In this document: positions 24,195-32,904 of the stretch, piece after piece
Numbering within the stretch: the first letter of the stretch is position 1
Layout: each line of letters opens with the position of its first letter
From: Franzmannia qiaohouensis
GTDB lineage: Bacteria; Pseudomonadota; Gammaproteobacteria; Pseudomonadales; Halomonadaceae
Length of the DNA: 64,000 nt
NCBI RefSeq assembly: GCF_031451695.1
Contig: NZ_JARWAM010000001.1
Span: 372,001 to 436,000 of the forward strand
Reading direction: 5' to 3'
Made by a program: the position numbers and the translations under genes
The notes under the pieces: model-generated
What the model was told of the DNA's origin: nothing
What the model saw: the letters and a program-made list of their open reading frames with translations, nothing else
Databases searched by the model: none

Positions 24195-24224
24195 AAACGT
24201 CCTGGCGGGGCCATTCGCCAGGAC
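24195..24224 (-). terminator. Terminator of the binding-protein gene
   Basis: A 9-bp perfect stem (GTCCTGGCG with CGCCAGGAC, loop of 8) lies 29 nt beyond the minus-strand stop at 24253 and is followed on that strand by TTTAA. This separates it from gdhA. The rest of the 24021-24252 gap also holds GCACCATGCTGGTGC and an AT-rich hairpin with a run of seven A. Confidence 0.6.
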
Positions 24225-24252
24225 GCTGCTACTCCGTGGTGGCAAGTCGCGG

Positions 24253-24981
24253 TCAGGGCGCGACGCTGGCACCCTGGATGCCATGGCGCTCGAGAGCCTG
24301 CGCGACGAAGCCGCTGGCTTTCATCTCCTCGACGAACTCACGCAGGCAGTCGGCGGCCTGCTCGCCGCGGCCCTTGGGCAGCCCCATGGCCTGCTGAATG
24401 ACCATGAAGCGGCCCGGCAGCAGGCGCAGTCCGTCATGCTGCTGGCTGTCCTGTTCCAGCTGCTGTTTGACCCCGGCGGCGACCTCGAGCTGCTGCTCGA
24501 CGAACTGCGCCACTACCGCGGTGGAGGTCGGGGCGCGGACGATCTCGGCCTGCTTGAGCTCGCGGCTCAGGTAGAGGTCGTAGGCGCTGCCCTTGCCCAC
24601 CACCACCCGTGTGCCGGTGCTATCGACCTGGTCGTTGTCGGTCAGCGGCGAGTCGTCGCTGACCAGATAGCAGCCTTCGATCAGTACATAGGGGGCGGTA
24701 AAGTGGATGCCTTCGCCGCGCAGCGGGTCGATGGCGAAGAAGCCGATATCGGCGCGCTCGGCGGTGACGGTCTCGACTGATTGGCCAGCGGAGTCGAAGG
24801 CCAGCAGTTCGATCTCGACGCCCAGTCGCTCGGCAAAGGCCCGCGCCAGGTCGACCGAGACGCCGCAGGGCTCGCCACTTTCAGGGTCGCGGCCGGCGAG
24901 AATCGGATTGCCCAGGTTGATGGAGGCGCGCAGCACGCCGGTAGGGGCAAGGGTGTTGCGCAGGGCGGAGGGGATTTGCAT
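24253..24981 (-). CDS. Amino-acid-binding-protein-fold protein without signal peptide
   Basis: A 242-residue protein of the bacterial extracellular solute-binding family 3 type (ligand loops GVSVDLARAFAERLG, ADIGFFAIDPLR, FTAPY). These usually bind polar amino acids for ABC import. Here the protein starts directly with MQIPSALRNTLAPTGVLRASI, with no signal peptide in front of the mature-type domain, and no permease or ATPase genes are adjacent. It may therefore be a cytosolic member, perhaps an enzyme or sensor. The start at 24981 has a weak GAGG upstream, and no longer in-frame start adds a signal sequence. The role is unclear. Confidence 0.75.
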   Translation of the reverse strand: MQIPSALRNTLAPTGVLRASINLGNPILAGRDPESGEPCGVSVDLARAFAERLGVEIELLAFDSAGQSVETVTAERADIGFFAIDPLRGEGIHFTAPYVLIEGCYLVSDDSPLTDNDQVDSTGTRVVVGKGSAYDLYLSRELKQAEIVRAPTSTAVVAQFVEQQLEVAAGVKQQLEQDSQQHDGLRLLPGRFMVIQQAMGLPKGRGEQAADCLREFVEEMKASGFVAQALERHGIQGASVAP

Positions 24982-25161
24982 GGAAGCCTCGTGGGTTTGT
25001 CAGTGGTCGATGCGTTCCACGGTAAGCAATCCGCGTCGCAGGGGGAAGTCAGACGTTGTGCGAGGGTGTTGGGGCCCAGCGCGGCGCGTTTTTGCTCTAC
25101 ACTAGCCAACTTTGGCTGAGAGCAGGCAGGTGTCGGACAGTGCCTGATAAGGAGTGAGACC

Positions 25162-25968
25162 TTGGATCTCGTATGGTGGTTGGCCTATATGGCGCTGGGC
25201 GGTTTCGTCGGCCTGATGGCCGGGCTACTGGGAATCGGCGGCGGCGGCATCATGGTACCGGTGCTGACCTCGCTGTTCGTGCTGCAGGGCGTGCCCCACG
25301 AACACCTCGCCCACCTGGCGCTGGGCACCTCGATGGCCGCCATCGTGCCGTCGTCGCTGTCGAGCCTGCGCTCGCATCATCGACACGGCGCGGTGCGCTG
25401 GCAGGTGGTGCGCTATATCACCCCGGGCATCCTGGCGGGTACCTTCCTGGTGACCTTCGTTGCGGCACTGATTCCGACCCGCGGACTGGCGATCTTCTTC
25501 GCCTGCTTCATGCTGCTGATGGCCGTGCAGATGATGATCAACCTCAAGCCCAAGCCGACCCGCGGCCTGCCGGGTCCACTGGGGATCAGCGGAGCCGGCG
25601 CCGGGATCGGCGGTATCTCGGCGCTGGTGGCGATCGGCGGTGGGGCGCTTACAGTGCCGTTTCTGACCTGGTGCAATATCAAGGTTCAGCATGCCATCGG
25701 CACCTCGGCGGCGGTGGGCCTGCCGATCGCCCTGGCCGGGGCGCTGGGCTACCTGATCAACGGCTGGGGCGTGGCGGGCCTGCCAAGCGCGGCGCTAGGC
25801 TATGTCTATCTGCCGGCGCTGCTGCTGATGGCGCCGCTGAGCATCCTCACCGCCCCCATGGGGGCACGGCTCGCCCACCGCCTGCCGGTAGCGACCCTCA
25901 AGCGGGTGTTCGCGGTGATGCTGGTGATCCTGGCCATGCAGATGGTCTACACGGTTTCCACGGCGTGA
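25162..25968 (+). CDS. TSUP (TauE/SafE) family membrane transporter
   Basis: A 268-residue inner-membrane protein with about eight hydrophobic helices, of the TSUP family, whose members export sulfite, sulfoacetate, taurine-derived or other organic anions. The glycine-rich GLLGIGGGGIMVPVL near residue 22 and the repeat AIGGGALTVPFL in the second half are the two-fold family motif. The start is TTG 25162, with AAGGAG 7 nt upstream. No sulfur-metabolism genes are near, so the substrate is unknown. It is separate from both neighbours and converges with the DUF3820 gene. Confidence 0.88.
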   Translation: MDLVWWLAYMALGGFVGLMAGLLGIGGGGIMVPVLTSLFVLQGVPHEHLAHLALGTSMAAIVPSSLSSLRSHHRHGAVRWQVVRYITPGILAGTFLVTFVAALIPTRGLAIFFACFMLLMAVQMMINLKPKPTRGLPGPLGISGAGAGIGGISALVAIGGGALTVPFLTWCNIKVQHAIGTSAAVGLPIALAGALGYLINGWGVAGLPSAALGYVYLPALLLMAPLSILTAPMGARLAHRLPVATLKRVFAVMLVILAMQMVYTVSTA

Positions 25969-25991
25969 GTGCAGCCTTTTTGTAGGCACCC

Positions 25992-26198
25992 TCAGCGCAG
26001 CGGGTCGAGCAGTTCGCCTAGCCCGTTATGGTCGATCTCGTGCATCAGCTGCAGCAGCCGGCCGAGTTCGCCGGCGGGAAAGCCCTCGCGGGCGAACCAG
26101 GCCAGGTAGGGGCCGGGCAGGTCGGCGAGCAGGCGCCCGGCGTACTTGCCGTAGGGCATCTTCATGGTGACCAGGGTCTGCAGGTCCTCGGGGTGCAT
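25992..26198 (-). CDS. DUF3820 family small protein
   Basis: A 68-residue protein of the DUF3820 type: MPYGKYAGRLLADLPGPYLAWFAREGFP is recognisable, though split here as two parts of the family block. Similar domains occur at the end of exonuclease X-type proteins and in small stand-alone proteins of unknown function. I placed the start at ATG 26198; a longer frame to 26252 has no supporting site. It follows the livF-like gene by 68 nt on the same strand and converges with the TSUP gene. It may be part of the long leftward transcript, though its function is probably unrelated. Confidence 0.75.
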   Translation of the reverse strand: MHPEDLQTLVTMKMPYGKYAGRLLADLPGPYLAWFAREGFPAGELGRLLQLMHEIDHNGLGELLDPLR

Positions 26199-26266
26199 TG
26201 GCGGCGATCCTCGATGTGCAAATCGCCGCCACTCTACGATGCCTGACGCCACAAGGCCATCGTCGC

Positions 26267-26983
26267 CTAGACCGAGACACCCAGATAGCGCCCCAGCGTG
26301 GCCTCGTCGGACATCGACTCGCCGTCGGCGGTTTCGTGCACGATCTGGCCCTCCGACATGAAGTAGGCGCGATCGGCCGCCATTACCGCGGCCTTGACGT
26401 TCTGCTCGATCAGCAGCACCGCGACGCCCTCGCGGCTCAGCTCTTTCAGGCTCAGCGCCACATCCTCGACCACGGCGGGCGCCAGGCCTTCCGTCGGCTC
26501 ATCGAGGATCAGGCAGCCGGGGTTGGTGACCAGGGCACGGCCGATGGCCAGCATCGAGCGCTCGCCGCCGGAAATCTGGTCGCCGTAGGCGCGGCGCCGT
26601 CGACCGAGCGAGGGAAACAGCTCGAACACGCGGCTGGGCGACCAGCGTTGCCCGGCGGGGCCCTTGCGTGCGTTCAGCTGCAGGTGCTCGTCGACGCTGA
26701 GTGACGGGAACAGCCGGCGCCCCTGGGGCACGTAGCCGACCCCCAACTGTGCGATGCGCTGCGGCGACCAGCCGAGTACCGGCTGGCCGAGCAGCTCCAC
26801 CGAACCTCGCGCCTGGGGCGGATCGAGCCCCATCAGCGCCCTGGCCAGGGTGGTCTTGCCCACCCCGTTACGCCCCATCACCGCGACACACTCCTGGCCT
26901 ACGCTGAAGGTGAGGCCCTGCAGCGCCAGACCGAGCCCGTAATGGGCCTCGAGGTGCTCGACGCCTATCATCGTGTCAGCCAT
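26267..26983 (-). CDS. Branched-chain-amino-acid-type ABC importer ATPase, LivF-like (system 1)
   Basis: A 238-residue ABC ATPase of the HAAT family, of LivF type (shorter than LivG). Walker A is GRNGVGKTT, the signature is ISGGERSML, and Walker B is CLILDEPTEGLAP, with the switch His replaced in LIEQNVK (typical for LivF). It energises import by a two-permease complex in the inner membrane. The start is ATG 26983; an upstream frame extension overlaps the livG-like gene. It overlaps that gene by 8 nt. It is the last transport gene of system 1. Confidence 0.9.
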   Translation of the reverse strand: MADTMIGVEHLEAHYGLGLALQGLTFSVGQECVAVMGRNGVGKTTLARALMGLDPPQARGSVELLGQPVLGWSPQRIAQLGVGYVPQGRRLFPSLSVDEHLQLNARKGPAGQRWSPSRVFELFPSLGRRRRAYGDQISGGERSMLAIGRALVTNPGCLILDEPTEGLAPAVVEDVALSLKELSREGVAVLLIEQNVKAAVMAADRAYFMSEGQIVHETADGESMSDEATLGRYLGVSV

Positions 26984-27740
26984 CGGCACGCCCCAGGTAG
27001 ATATCGCGCACGCCCTGATGGGCGGCAATCTCGTCAGGCGTGCCCTCGGCGAACATTTCGCCCTGGTGCAGCACCGAAATGCGGTCGCTGAGTGCCAGCA
27101 CCATCTCCATGTCGTGTTCGATCATCAGCAGCGTCACCTCCTGGGGCAGGTTGCGCAGGATGCCTTGCAGCACCTGTCGCTCGGCATGTGATAGCCCGGC
27201 GGCGGGCTCGTCGAGCAGCAGCAGCCGCGGCTGCTGGGCCATCACCATGGCCAGCTCCAGCTGGCGCAGGGTGCCGTAGGAGAGGTTGGCCACCGTCTCG
27301 TCGAGCACCGGCGTCAGGCCCAGCCGCTCGGCGGTGTCCATCAGGTCGTCGTCCAGTCGCGACTGCCAGGGTTGCCACAGCGACGGCAGCCGGCCATTGC
27401 CGCGGGCCAGCGCCAGGTTCTCTCGCACCGTGACCGACGGTACCAGGGTCGATACCTGATAGGTGCGGCCGAGGCCCTTGAGGGTGCGCTGGATGACCGT
27501 GTCGGTGGTGATGTCATCGCCGAAGAAGCCGATCGAGCCGCGGTCGGGCTTGAGCTCGCCGGCGATCATGTTGAACAGCGTGGTCTTGCCGGCGCCGTTG
27601 ACGCCAATCAGCCCGCGCCGCTCGCCGGCGTTCACCCGCAGGTGGACGTCGCTGGCCACCATCAGCGAACCGAAGGACTTGGCCAGGCCGGCGACCTCCA
27701 GCGCCGGCACAGGGCTCATCTCAGGCTGTGGGTCAGTCAT
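26976..27740 (-). CDS. Branched-chain-amino-acid-type ABC importer ATPase, LivG-like (system 1)
   Basis: A 254-residue ABC ATPase of LivG type. Walker A is GVNGAGKTT, the signature region is NLSYGTLRQLELA, Walker B is LLLLDEPAAGLS, and the switch is LMIEHDMEMV. It pairs with the LivF-like subunit. The start is ATG 27740, which overlaps the binding-protein stop by 8 nt. A longer frame upstream is low in quality and lies inside the binding-protein gene. Because it is coupled to the genes for its permeases and binding protein, system 1 is complete. Confidence 0.9.
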   Translation of the reverse strand: MTDPQPEMSPVPALEVAGLAKSFGSLMVASDVHLRVNAGERRGLIGVNGAGKTTLFNMIAGELKPDRGSIGFFGDDITTDTVIQRTLKGLGRTYQVSTLVPSVTVRENLALARGNGRLPSLWQPWQSRLDDDLMDTAERLGLTPVLDETVANLSYGTLRQLELAMVMAQQPRLLLLDEPAAGLSHAERQVLQGILRNLPQEVTLLMIEHDMEMVLALSDRISVLHQGEMFAEGTPDEIAAHQGVRDIYLGRADG

Positions 27741-28980
27741 AGTAAGGGTCCGAGCAGTCGCCGGGCGGGAAGTCGCGGCTGTCGGGCTCGCCGGCGAGGT
27801 ACTCCTCGGCGTCGAAGGGGCCGAACTGGCTGACGTTCTCGTAGGTCTCGATCGGCACATTGACCAGGCGGCCGTCGACCTCCTGCACCTCGTTGATGTA
27901 GATGTTCTGCACCGGGTTGCCGTACTCGTCGAGATGGAAAGGGCCGCGCGGCGCATCCGGCATCTCGGTCTCGCGCAGCGCGGCGATCAGCGCGTCGCGG
28001 TCGCCGCCGTTGGCGCTCTCGAAGGCGTTCACCGCCATCATGAAGGCCACATAGCCGTGCTCGGCCGGCGCCAGCGGCATGACCTCGTCGCCGTGCATCG
28101 CCCAGAAGGCGTCGCGGAACGCCTGGAAGTTGTCGGTCTCCAGGCCTTCGGCATACTGCAGCGCCGAGAGGCCGCCGATGGCCTGCTCGCCCATCTCCGG
28201 CAGGTCGCCCACGGCGAAGAAGTTGGAGCCACCGAGCAGCGGCATCTGCGCGTCGATACCGAAGTCGTAGTACTGCTGGAAGAACGCCAGGCCGTCGCTG
28301 CCGGCGCCGTTGTAGAGCAGCGCATCGCCGTCCGGCAGGGTCGCCAGGATCGAGCTGTAGTCGGAAGTGCCGGTGGGGTGCCAGATGCGCTCCACCGACT
28401 CGCCGCCCGCGGCGCAGAAACCCTTGAGGAAGCCGCCCAGCTGGTTGTAGGGGAAGGAGTAGTCCTGGCCCACCGCAATGATGCGCCGGTGGCCGAGCTC
28501 CTCGGCGACGTACTCGCCGAAGGCGAACATCGGCTGCGCCCCGGTCCAGCCGGCGCGCACCACGTTCTCGGCGCGGTCGCGCATGGTGATGTCCTCGGGA
28601 GCCGAGTAGGAGATCACCGTCGGCATGCCCGAGCCCTTGGCCCACTCCAGGCCGGCCAGGCCGGTACCGCCGAGCACTGGGCCTACCACCAGGTCGACGT
28701 CGTCACGCGACTCCATGGCGCGCAGCCGGTCGACGGTGGTCTCGGCATCGCCCTGGGAGTCGTAGAACTCGACCTCGATATTGAGCGCCTCCAGCTGCTC
28801 TGCGAGCTCCTCCATGGCCAGCTCCACGCCCATGCGCTGCTGGTCGCCGAAGAAGGAGAACACCCCGGTGGTGGGGCCGATCACGCCGATGCGCAGGGTG
28901 TCGTCGGCCTGCAGGTGGGCGGTGGCGCCTACCGCCAGGGCGGATATGCTGCTTACGATGAGCGTCTTGGCGTACTTCAT
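27733..28980 (-). CDS. HAAT-type periplasmic substrate-binding protein (system 1)
   Basis: A 415-residue exported binding protein of the LivJ/AmiC type. The signal peptide (about 1-26) ends near HLQADD, and the mature domain begins with DTLRIGVIGPTTG, the usual first strand of this family. The ligand is not a typical branched-chain amino acid by context: the gene lies with Tm-1-like and TIM-barrel proteins. The last residues (PGDCSDPYYD) are unusual and contain one of few Cys residues. The start ATG 28980 overlaps the permease stop as ATGA. It is unusual for a binding protein to be encoded between permease and ATPases, but this happens in HAAT systems. Confidence 0.88.
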   Translation of the reverse strand: MKYAKTLIVSSISALAVGATAHLQADDTLRIGVIGPTTGVFSFFGDQQRMGVELAMEELAEQLEALNIEVEFYDSQGDAETTVDRLRAMESRDDVDLVVGPVLGGTGLAGLEWAKGSGMPTVISYSAPEDITMRDRAENVVRAGWTGAQPMFAFGEYVAEELGHRRIIAVGQDYSFPYNQLGGFLKGFCAAGGESVERIWHPTGTSDYSSILATLPDGDALLYNGAGSDGLAFFQQYYDFGIDAQMPLLGGSNFFAVGDLPEMGEQAIGGLSALQYAEGLETDNFQAFRDAFWAMHGDEVMPLAPAEHGYVAFMMAVNAFESANGGDRDALIAALRETEMPDAPRGPFHLDEYGNPVQNIYINEVQEVDGRLVNVPIETYENVSQFGPFDAEEYLAGEPDSRDFPPGDCSDPYYD

Positions 28981-29951
28981 GGCTCTTCTCCTCGGGTTGT
29001 TGTTGTCACAGAAGCCTGGGGCTTCGACTTGCGCGTGAAATACTGCTCGGCGACCTCTGCCAGCCCGCGCGGCATCAGCAGAATCGAGAGCAGCAGCACC
29101 ACACCGATCACCATCATGTGGCGGTCGGTGTACTGGGAAACCAGAGTCTCCAGGGCGATCAGCACGGCCACGCCAATCGCCGGGCCGAGCAGGCTGCGAT
29201 AGCCGCCCAGCACAGCGGCGGTCAGCACCCAAACGGCGTGGCCGAGCCCCAGCGGTGACGGCGACATGATGCCCATGTCGTAGACCAGGAAGACCCCCGC
29301 CACGCCGGCAATGGCACCCGCCAGCACGAAGGCGGTGAAGCGGGCCAGGGCGACCGGGTGGCCGAGCGCGCGCATGCGCTGCTCATTCTCCTGGATGCCC
29401 AGCAGCAGCAGGCCGAAGGGCGAGCGATACAGCCGCCACACGGCGAGGTAGATCGCCACCGTGACCGTCGTGACCAGGGCGTAGAAGACCCGGGTATCGT
29501 TGAGATTGAGGTCCCCATATACCGGCATGCGTACCCCGGCGATGCCGTTGTAGCCGCCGGTGACGTCTACCCACTGGAACGACAGCGCCCAGACCATCTG
29601 GCCCAGCGCCAGGGTCAGCATCAGGAAGCTGACCTTGCGCGAGCGCACCGTCAGCAGGCCGAAGATCACCGCGCTCAGCGTGGTCAATAGCAGCGCCAGC
29701 GTGACCACCAGCGGGAAGGGCAGGCCGAAGCGCACCCCCAGGATGGCGATGGTGTAGCCGCTGATGCCGGCAAAGGTGGTCTGGCACAGCGAGAACCAGC
29801 CCAGCCGGCCCGCCAGCAGCGAGAAGCTCAGCGCTGCCAGGGCGTAGATCATCGCCCGGTTTGCCTGGGAGACCGCGTAGTTGCCCATCACCAGCGGCCA
29901 GGCCGCAAGGGCGACGAGGATCATCACAATGATCAGGTATTCGCGTTTCAT
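28977..29951 (-). CDS. HAAT-type permease, LivM-like (system 1)
   Basis: A 324-residue inner-membrane permease of the LivM type with about nine hydrophobic helices. The LivM loop is visible (RYSPFGLLLLGIQENEQRMRALG-like segment, here RSPFGLLLLGIQENE), as is the conserved GGYRSLLGPAIG near the C-terminus. With the LivH-like partner it makes the transport path. The start ATG 29951 overlaps the livH-like stop by 4 nt. The C-terminal tail of about 30 residues is hydrophilic. Confidence 0.9.
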   Translation of the reverse strand: MKREYLIIVMILVALAAWPLVMGNYAVSQANRAMIYALAALSFSLLAGRLGWFSLCQTTFAGISGYTIAILGVRFGLPFPLVVTLALLLTTLSAVIFGLLTVRSRKVSFLMLTLALGQMVWALSFQWVDVTGGYNGIAGVRMPVYGDLNLNDTRVFYALVTTVTVAIYLAVWRLYRSPFGLLLLGIQENEQRMRALGHPVALARFTAFVLAGAIAGVAGVFLVYDMGIMSPSPLGLGHAVWVLTAAVLGGYRSLLGPAIGVAVLIALETLVSQYTDRHMMVIGVVLLLSILLMPRGLAEVAEQYFTRKSKPQASVTTTTRGEEP

Positions 29952-30805
29952 GTCACCCTCCCGAACAGGCCCTGGGGGCGGAAGACCAGGATCAGCGTCA
30001 TCGGCAGGAACAGGAAGAACAGCGCGAACTGCGGCAGGTAGCCGGTGGCGAAGCTCGACACCATGCCGGTGATCAGCGCGCCGACCGCGGCCCCCTTGAG
30101 CGAGCCCATGCCGCCGATGATGATCACCACCAGCGAGAGCATCAACACGCGCACGTCGAGCCCCTGGGTCAGCGACATGTAGGAGGTGCCGATGACGCCG
30201 GCGACGCCGGCCAGGAAGCTGGCCACGGCGAACACGCCGCCGAACAGCAGCGGCACGTTGATGCCCTGAGTCATGGCGGTTTCGCGGTCGTCGACGCCGG
30301 CGCGAATGGCCGCACCGAGTCGGGTATAGGTCATCACCAGCCATAGCGCGATGCCCAGCAGCACGGCGAAGATCATGATCAGCACCCGGAAGTAGGGGTA
30401 CATCATCACGCCCAGGTCCACCGGCGCGCGCAGCTCGCGGGGCAGCGGCAGGCTCACCGGCTGCCCGCCGTAGACCACCAGCAGGGCGTCGGCGATGATC
30501 AGCCCCACGGCGATGGTCAGCAGCGCCTCGGAGAGGTCCAGGCCGCGTACCCGCTGCAGCAGGAAACGCTCCATCAGCAGTCCGCCGACAAGGGCTACGG
30601 CACCGCCAGCGAGAATGCCCAATGGCAGGCTGCCGGTGTCGCGGATCACCTGGACCCCGACATAGCCGCCCAGCAGGTAGAAGGCGCCGTGGGCCAGATT
30701 GACCACCCGCATCAGCCCGAAGGCCAGGGTCAGGCCGCTGGCCATGATGAACAGCAGCGCCGCCATGGTCAGGCCGTTGAGGGCCAGGAAGTAGAAGGTG
30801 TTCAT
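29948..30805 (-). CDS. HAAT-type permease, LivH-like (system 1)
   Basis: A 285-residue inner-membrane permease of the LivH type with about eight helices. Family segments are FGLMRVVNLAHGAFYLLGGY near residue 30 and IIIGGMGSLKGAAVGALI in the second half. The start ATG 30805 lies 38 nt after the stop of the TIM-barrel gene at 30844, so the transporter genes and the unknown enzymes are likely co-transcribed. It ends with the family sequence RPQGLFGRVT. Confidence 0.9.
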   Translation of the reverse strand: MNTFYFLALNGLTMAALLFIMASGLTLAFGLMRVVNLAHGAFYLLGGYVGVQVIRDTGSLPLGILAGGAVALVGGLLMERFLLQRVRGLDLSEALLTIAVGLIIADALLVVYGGQPVSLPLPRELRAPVDLGVMMYPYFRVLIMIFAVLLGIALWLVMTYTRLGAAIRAGVDDRETAMTQGINVPLLFGGVFAVASFLAGVAGVIGTSYMSLTQGLDVRVLMLSLVVIIIGGMGSLKGAAVGALITGMVSSFATGYLPQFALFFLFLPMTLILVFRPQGLFGRVT

Positions 30806-30843
30806 TGCCACACCCCCCAAGCGTCGTTGAAGCACATGATAAA

Positions 30844-31677
30844 TCAGCCCCGACGAATATTCTTGAAGGCTCGGGTCTGCTCTGTCAGGGCGCGCTCGGT
30901 GGGCAGGCGCTCCATGCTCGAGGCGCCGTAGAAACCGTGACAGTCGGGACAGCGAGCCAGAATGTACTCGGCGTCCTCGGGGTCGGCAATCGGGCCGCCG
31001 TGGCAGAGCACGATCACATCGTCACGCACGGCCCTGGCCGCCGCCGCCCAGTCGTTGATGGCGCCGACGCAGTCGTCGAGGCTCATGGCGGTCTCGGCGC
31101 CGATGCTGCCACCGGTGGTCAGGCCCATATGGCAAACGATGATGTCGGCGCCGGCCTCGGTCATGGCATGGGCGTCCTCGGCGCTGAACACATAGGGCGT
31201 GGTGAGCAGCCCGGCGGCGCGGGCCTGGCGGATCATCTCCACTTCCTGGGCGTAGCGCATGCCGGTCTCTTCCAGGTTGGCGCGGAAGGTGCCGTCGATC
31301 AGGCCCACGGTGGGGAAGTTCTGTACCCCTGCGAAGCCCATCGCCTTGAGCTCGGCCAGGAACGGTTCCATGAACACGAAGGGGTCGGTGCCGCAGACGC
31401 CAGCCAGGACGGGGGTGTTCTGAGTCACCGGCAGCACCTCGCGGGCCATCTCCTTGACGATCTCGTTGGCATTGCCGTAGGGCATGATGCCGGCCAGCGA
31501 GCCACGCCCGGCCATGCGGTAGCGGCCGGAGTTATAGATCACGATCAGATCGATACCGCCGGCCTCCTCGCACTTGGCCGAGAGTCCCGTGCCTGCGCCA
31601 CCGCCGACGATGGGCTCGCCACGTGCCACCATGGCCTGGAAGTGCGCCATCAGCGTCTCTCGATTCCACTTCTTCAA
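30844..31677 (-). CDS. TIM-barrel 'phosphoenolpyruvate hydrolase-like' protein, copy 1
   Basis: A 277-residue TIM-barrel protein of the family annotated as phosphoenolpyruvate hydrolase-like (PEP mutase/isocitrate-lyase type barrel). Visible blocks are GGGAGTGLSAKCEEAGG, YNSGRYRMAGRGS, GVQNFPTVGLIDG, EVEMI and CHGGPIADPEDAEY. It is about as long as the C-terminal domain of the tomato Tm-1 protein, and its start overlaps the preceding Tm-1-like gene by 4 nt, so the pair copies the Tm-1 domain order. Biochemical activity of this group is not established to my knowledge. A close paralogue lies at 33364-34191. Confidence 0.85.
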   Translation of the reverse strand: MKKWNRETLMAHFQAMVARGEPIVGGGAGTGLSAKCEEAGGIDLIVIYNSGRYRMAGRGSLAGIMPYGNANEIVKEMAREVLPVTQNTPVLAGVCGTDPFVFMEPFLAELKAMGFAGVQNFPTVGLIDGTFRANLEETGMRYAQEVEMIRQARAAGLLTTPYVFSAEDAHAMTEAGADIIVCHMGLTTGGSIGAETAMSLDDCVGAINDWAAAARAVRDDVIVLCHGGPIADPEDAEYILARCPDCHGFYGASSMERLPTERALTEQTRAFKNIRRG

Positions 31678-32894
31678 TGTGTGCTCCTTGAACGTGTTGC
31701 CATGACCTCGCGGAACTGCTCGACCAGTTGTGCCGCGAAGGCCGGGTCATTGATGTGATGGGGCGAGCGAATCAGCTGCCGCTCGGGGGTCTGCTCGACG
31801 GTGGCTTCGAGCGCCTCGAACAGCGCGGCGTCGGCCGACGGGTCGTAGAAGGGCTGGCCGGGAGCGTCCAGCGCCGAGACGCCGCCCTCGGGCAGCAGCA
31901 AGCGCACGGGCCCGCGGCTGCGGTTGAGCTTGTCGCCGATCCAGCGCCCCATGCGCGCGTTCTCCTCGGCGGTGGTGCGCATCAGGGTGATCTGCGGGTT
32001 GTGCTCGTAGAGCAGGCGCTGGCGGTAGGCTGCCGGCAGGGAGTCCGGGGCGCCGAAGTTGACCATGTCCAGCGCCCCCACCGATCCGACGTAGGGCAGC
32101 GCGGTACGTGCGACGACATCTAGGCGGGTGTCGCCTGCACTGAACACGCCACCCATGAACAGATCGCAGATCTCGGTGGTGGTGACGTCCAGCAGGCCTT
32201 CGATCATGCCGCTGTCGGCGACCTTCTCCAGCGAGCGCCCGCCGGTGCCGGTGGCGTGGAACACCAGGCAGTCGTAGTCGGCCTCGAGGCTGTCGCAGAG
32301 CCGGTTCACGCAGTCGGTGGTGACGCCGAACATGCTCAGGCCGATGGCTGGCTTGTCGTCGGCCACCGCCGGGATCTGCTCGCGCAGCATGCCGGCCAGG
32401 GCGTGGGCGGCGTTGCCCAGCACCTGCCGCGAGATGCGGTTGAGGCCGGCCACGTCGGTCACCGAGTAGAGCATGGCGATATCGCTGGGGCCGACGTAGG
32501 GCGCGACGTTGCCGGAGGCGATGGTCGAGACCAGCAGCTTGGGCACGCCGATGTCCAGCTCGCGCAGCGCCGGGGCGATCAGCGCGGTGCCGCCGGAGCC
32601 GCCAATGCCAAGGGCGCCGCCCAGATCGTCGCGCGCGGGCAGCCAGCGGCGCAGCGCCTCGGCCATGGCCGCCACGGCGCGGCCGCGGTCGTTGACGAAC
32701 ACCGCGGCAGCACCCTCGGGGTGGCAGGCGGCGACCTCGGCGGCACTGATGTCGGCAACTCCCTGGGCGTCGCCCTGGGTGCCGACGTCGACGATGCAGC
32801 TGGCGACACCGGCGGCGGCCAGGCGTTCGCGCAGGTAGCGCAGCTCGCCGGCCTTGGTGTCGCAGGTGCCGATCAGATAGGCGATGGCTTGCAT
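31674..32894 (-). CDS. Tm-1-like ATP-binding domain protein (UPF0261)
   Basis: A 406-residue protein of the UPF0261/Tm-1-like family. Family blocks are IGTCDTKAGELRYLRE at the N-terminus, GIGGSGGTALIAPALRE, KLLVSTIASGNVAPYVG and PFYDPSAD near the C-terminus. In tomato Tm-1, an N-terminal domain of this type, fused to a TIM barrel, binds ATP and inhibits tobamovirus replication protein; bacterial members are of unknown function. Here the domain is a separate gene, immediately upstream of the TIM-barrel gene (4-nt overlap). It follows the SRPBCC gene by 10 nt. The strong gene linkage suggests one enzyme complex, acting on a small molecule imported by the flanking ABC systems. Confidence 0.85.
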   Translation of the reverse strand: MQAIAYLIGTCDTKAGELRYLRERLAAAGVASCIVDVGTQGDAQGVADISAAEVAACHPEGAAAVFVNDRGRAVAAMAEALRRWLPARDDLGGALGIGGSGGTALIAPALRELDIGVPKLLVSTIASGNVAPYVGPSDIAMLYSVTDVAGLNRISRQVLGNAAHALAGMLREQIPAVADDKPAIGLSMFGVTTDCVNRLCDSLEADYDCLVFHATGTGGRSLEKVADSGMIEGLLDVTTTEICDLFMGGVFSAGDTRLDVVARTALPYVGSVGALDMVNFGAPDSLPAAYRQRLLYEHNPQITLMRTTAEENARMGRWIGDKLNRSRGPVRLLLPEGGVSALDAPGQPFYDPSADAALFEALEATVEQTPERQLIRSPHHINDPAFAAQLVEQFREVMATRSRSTH

Positions 32895-32904
32895 GGCGTA
32901 TCTC

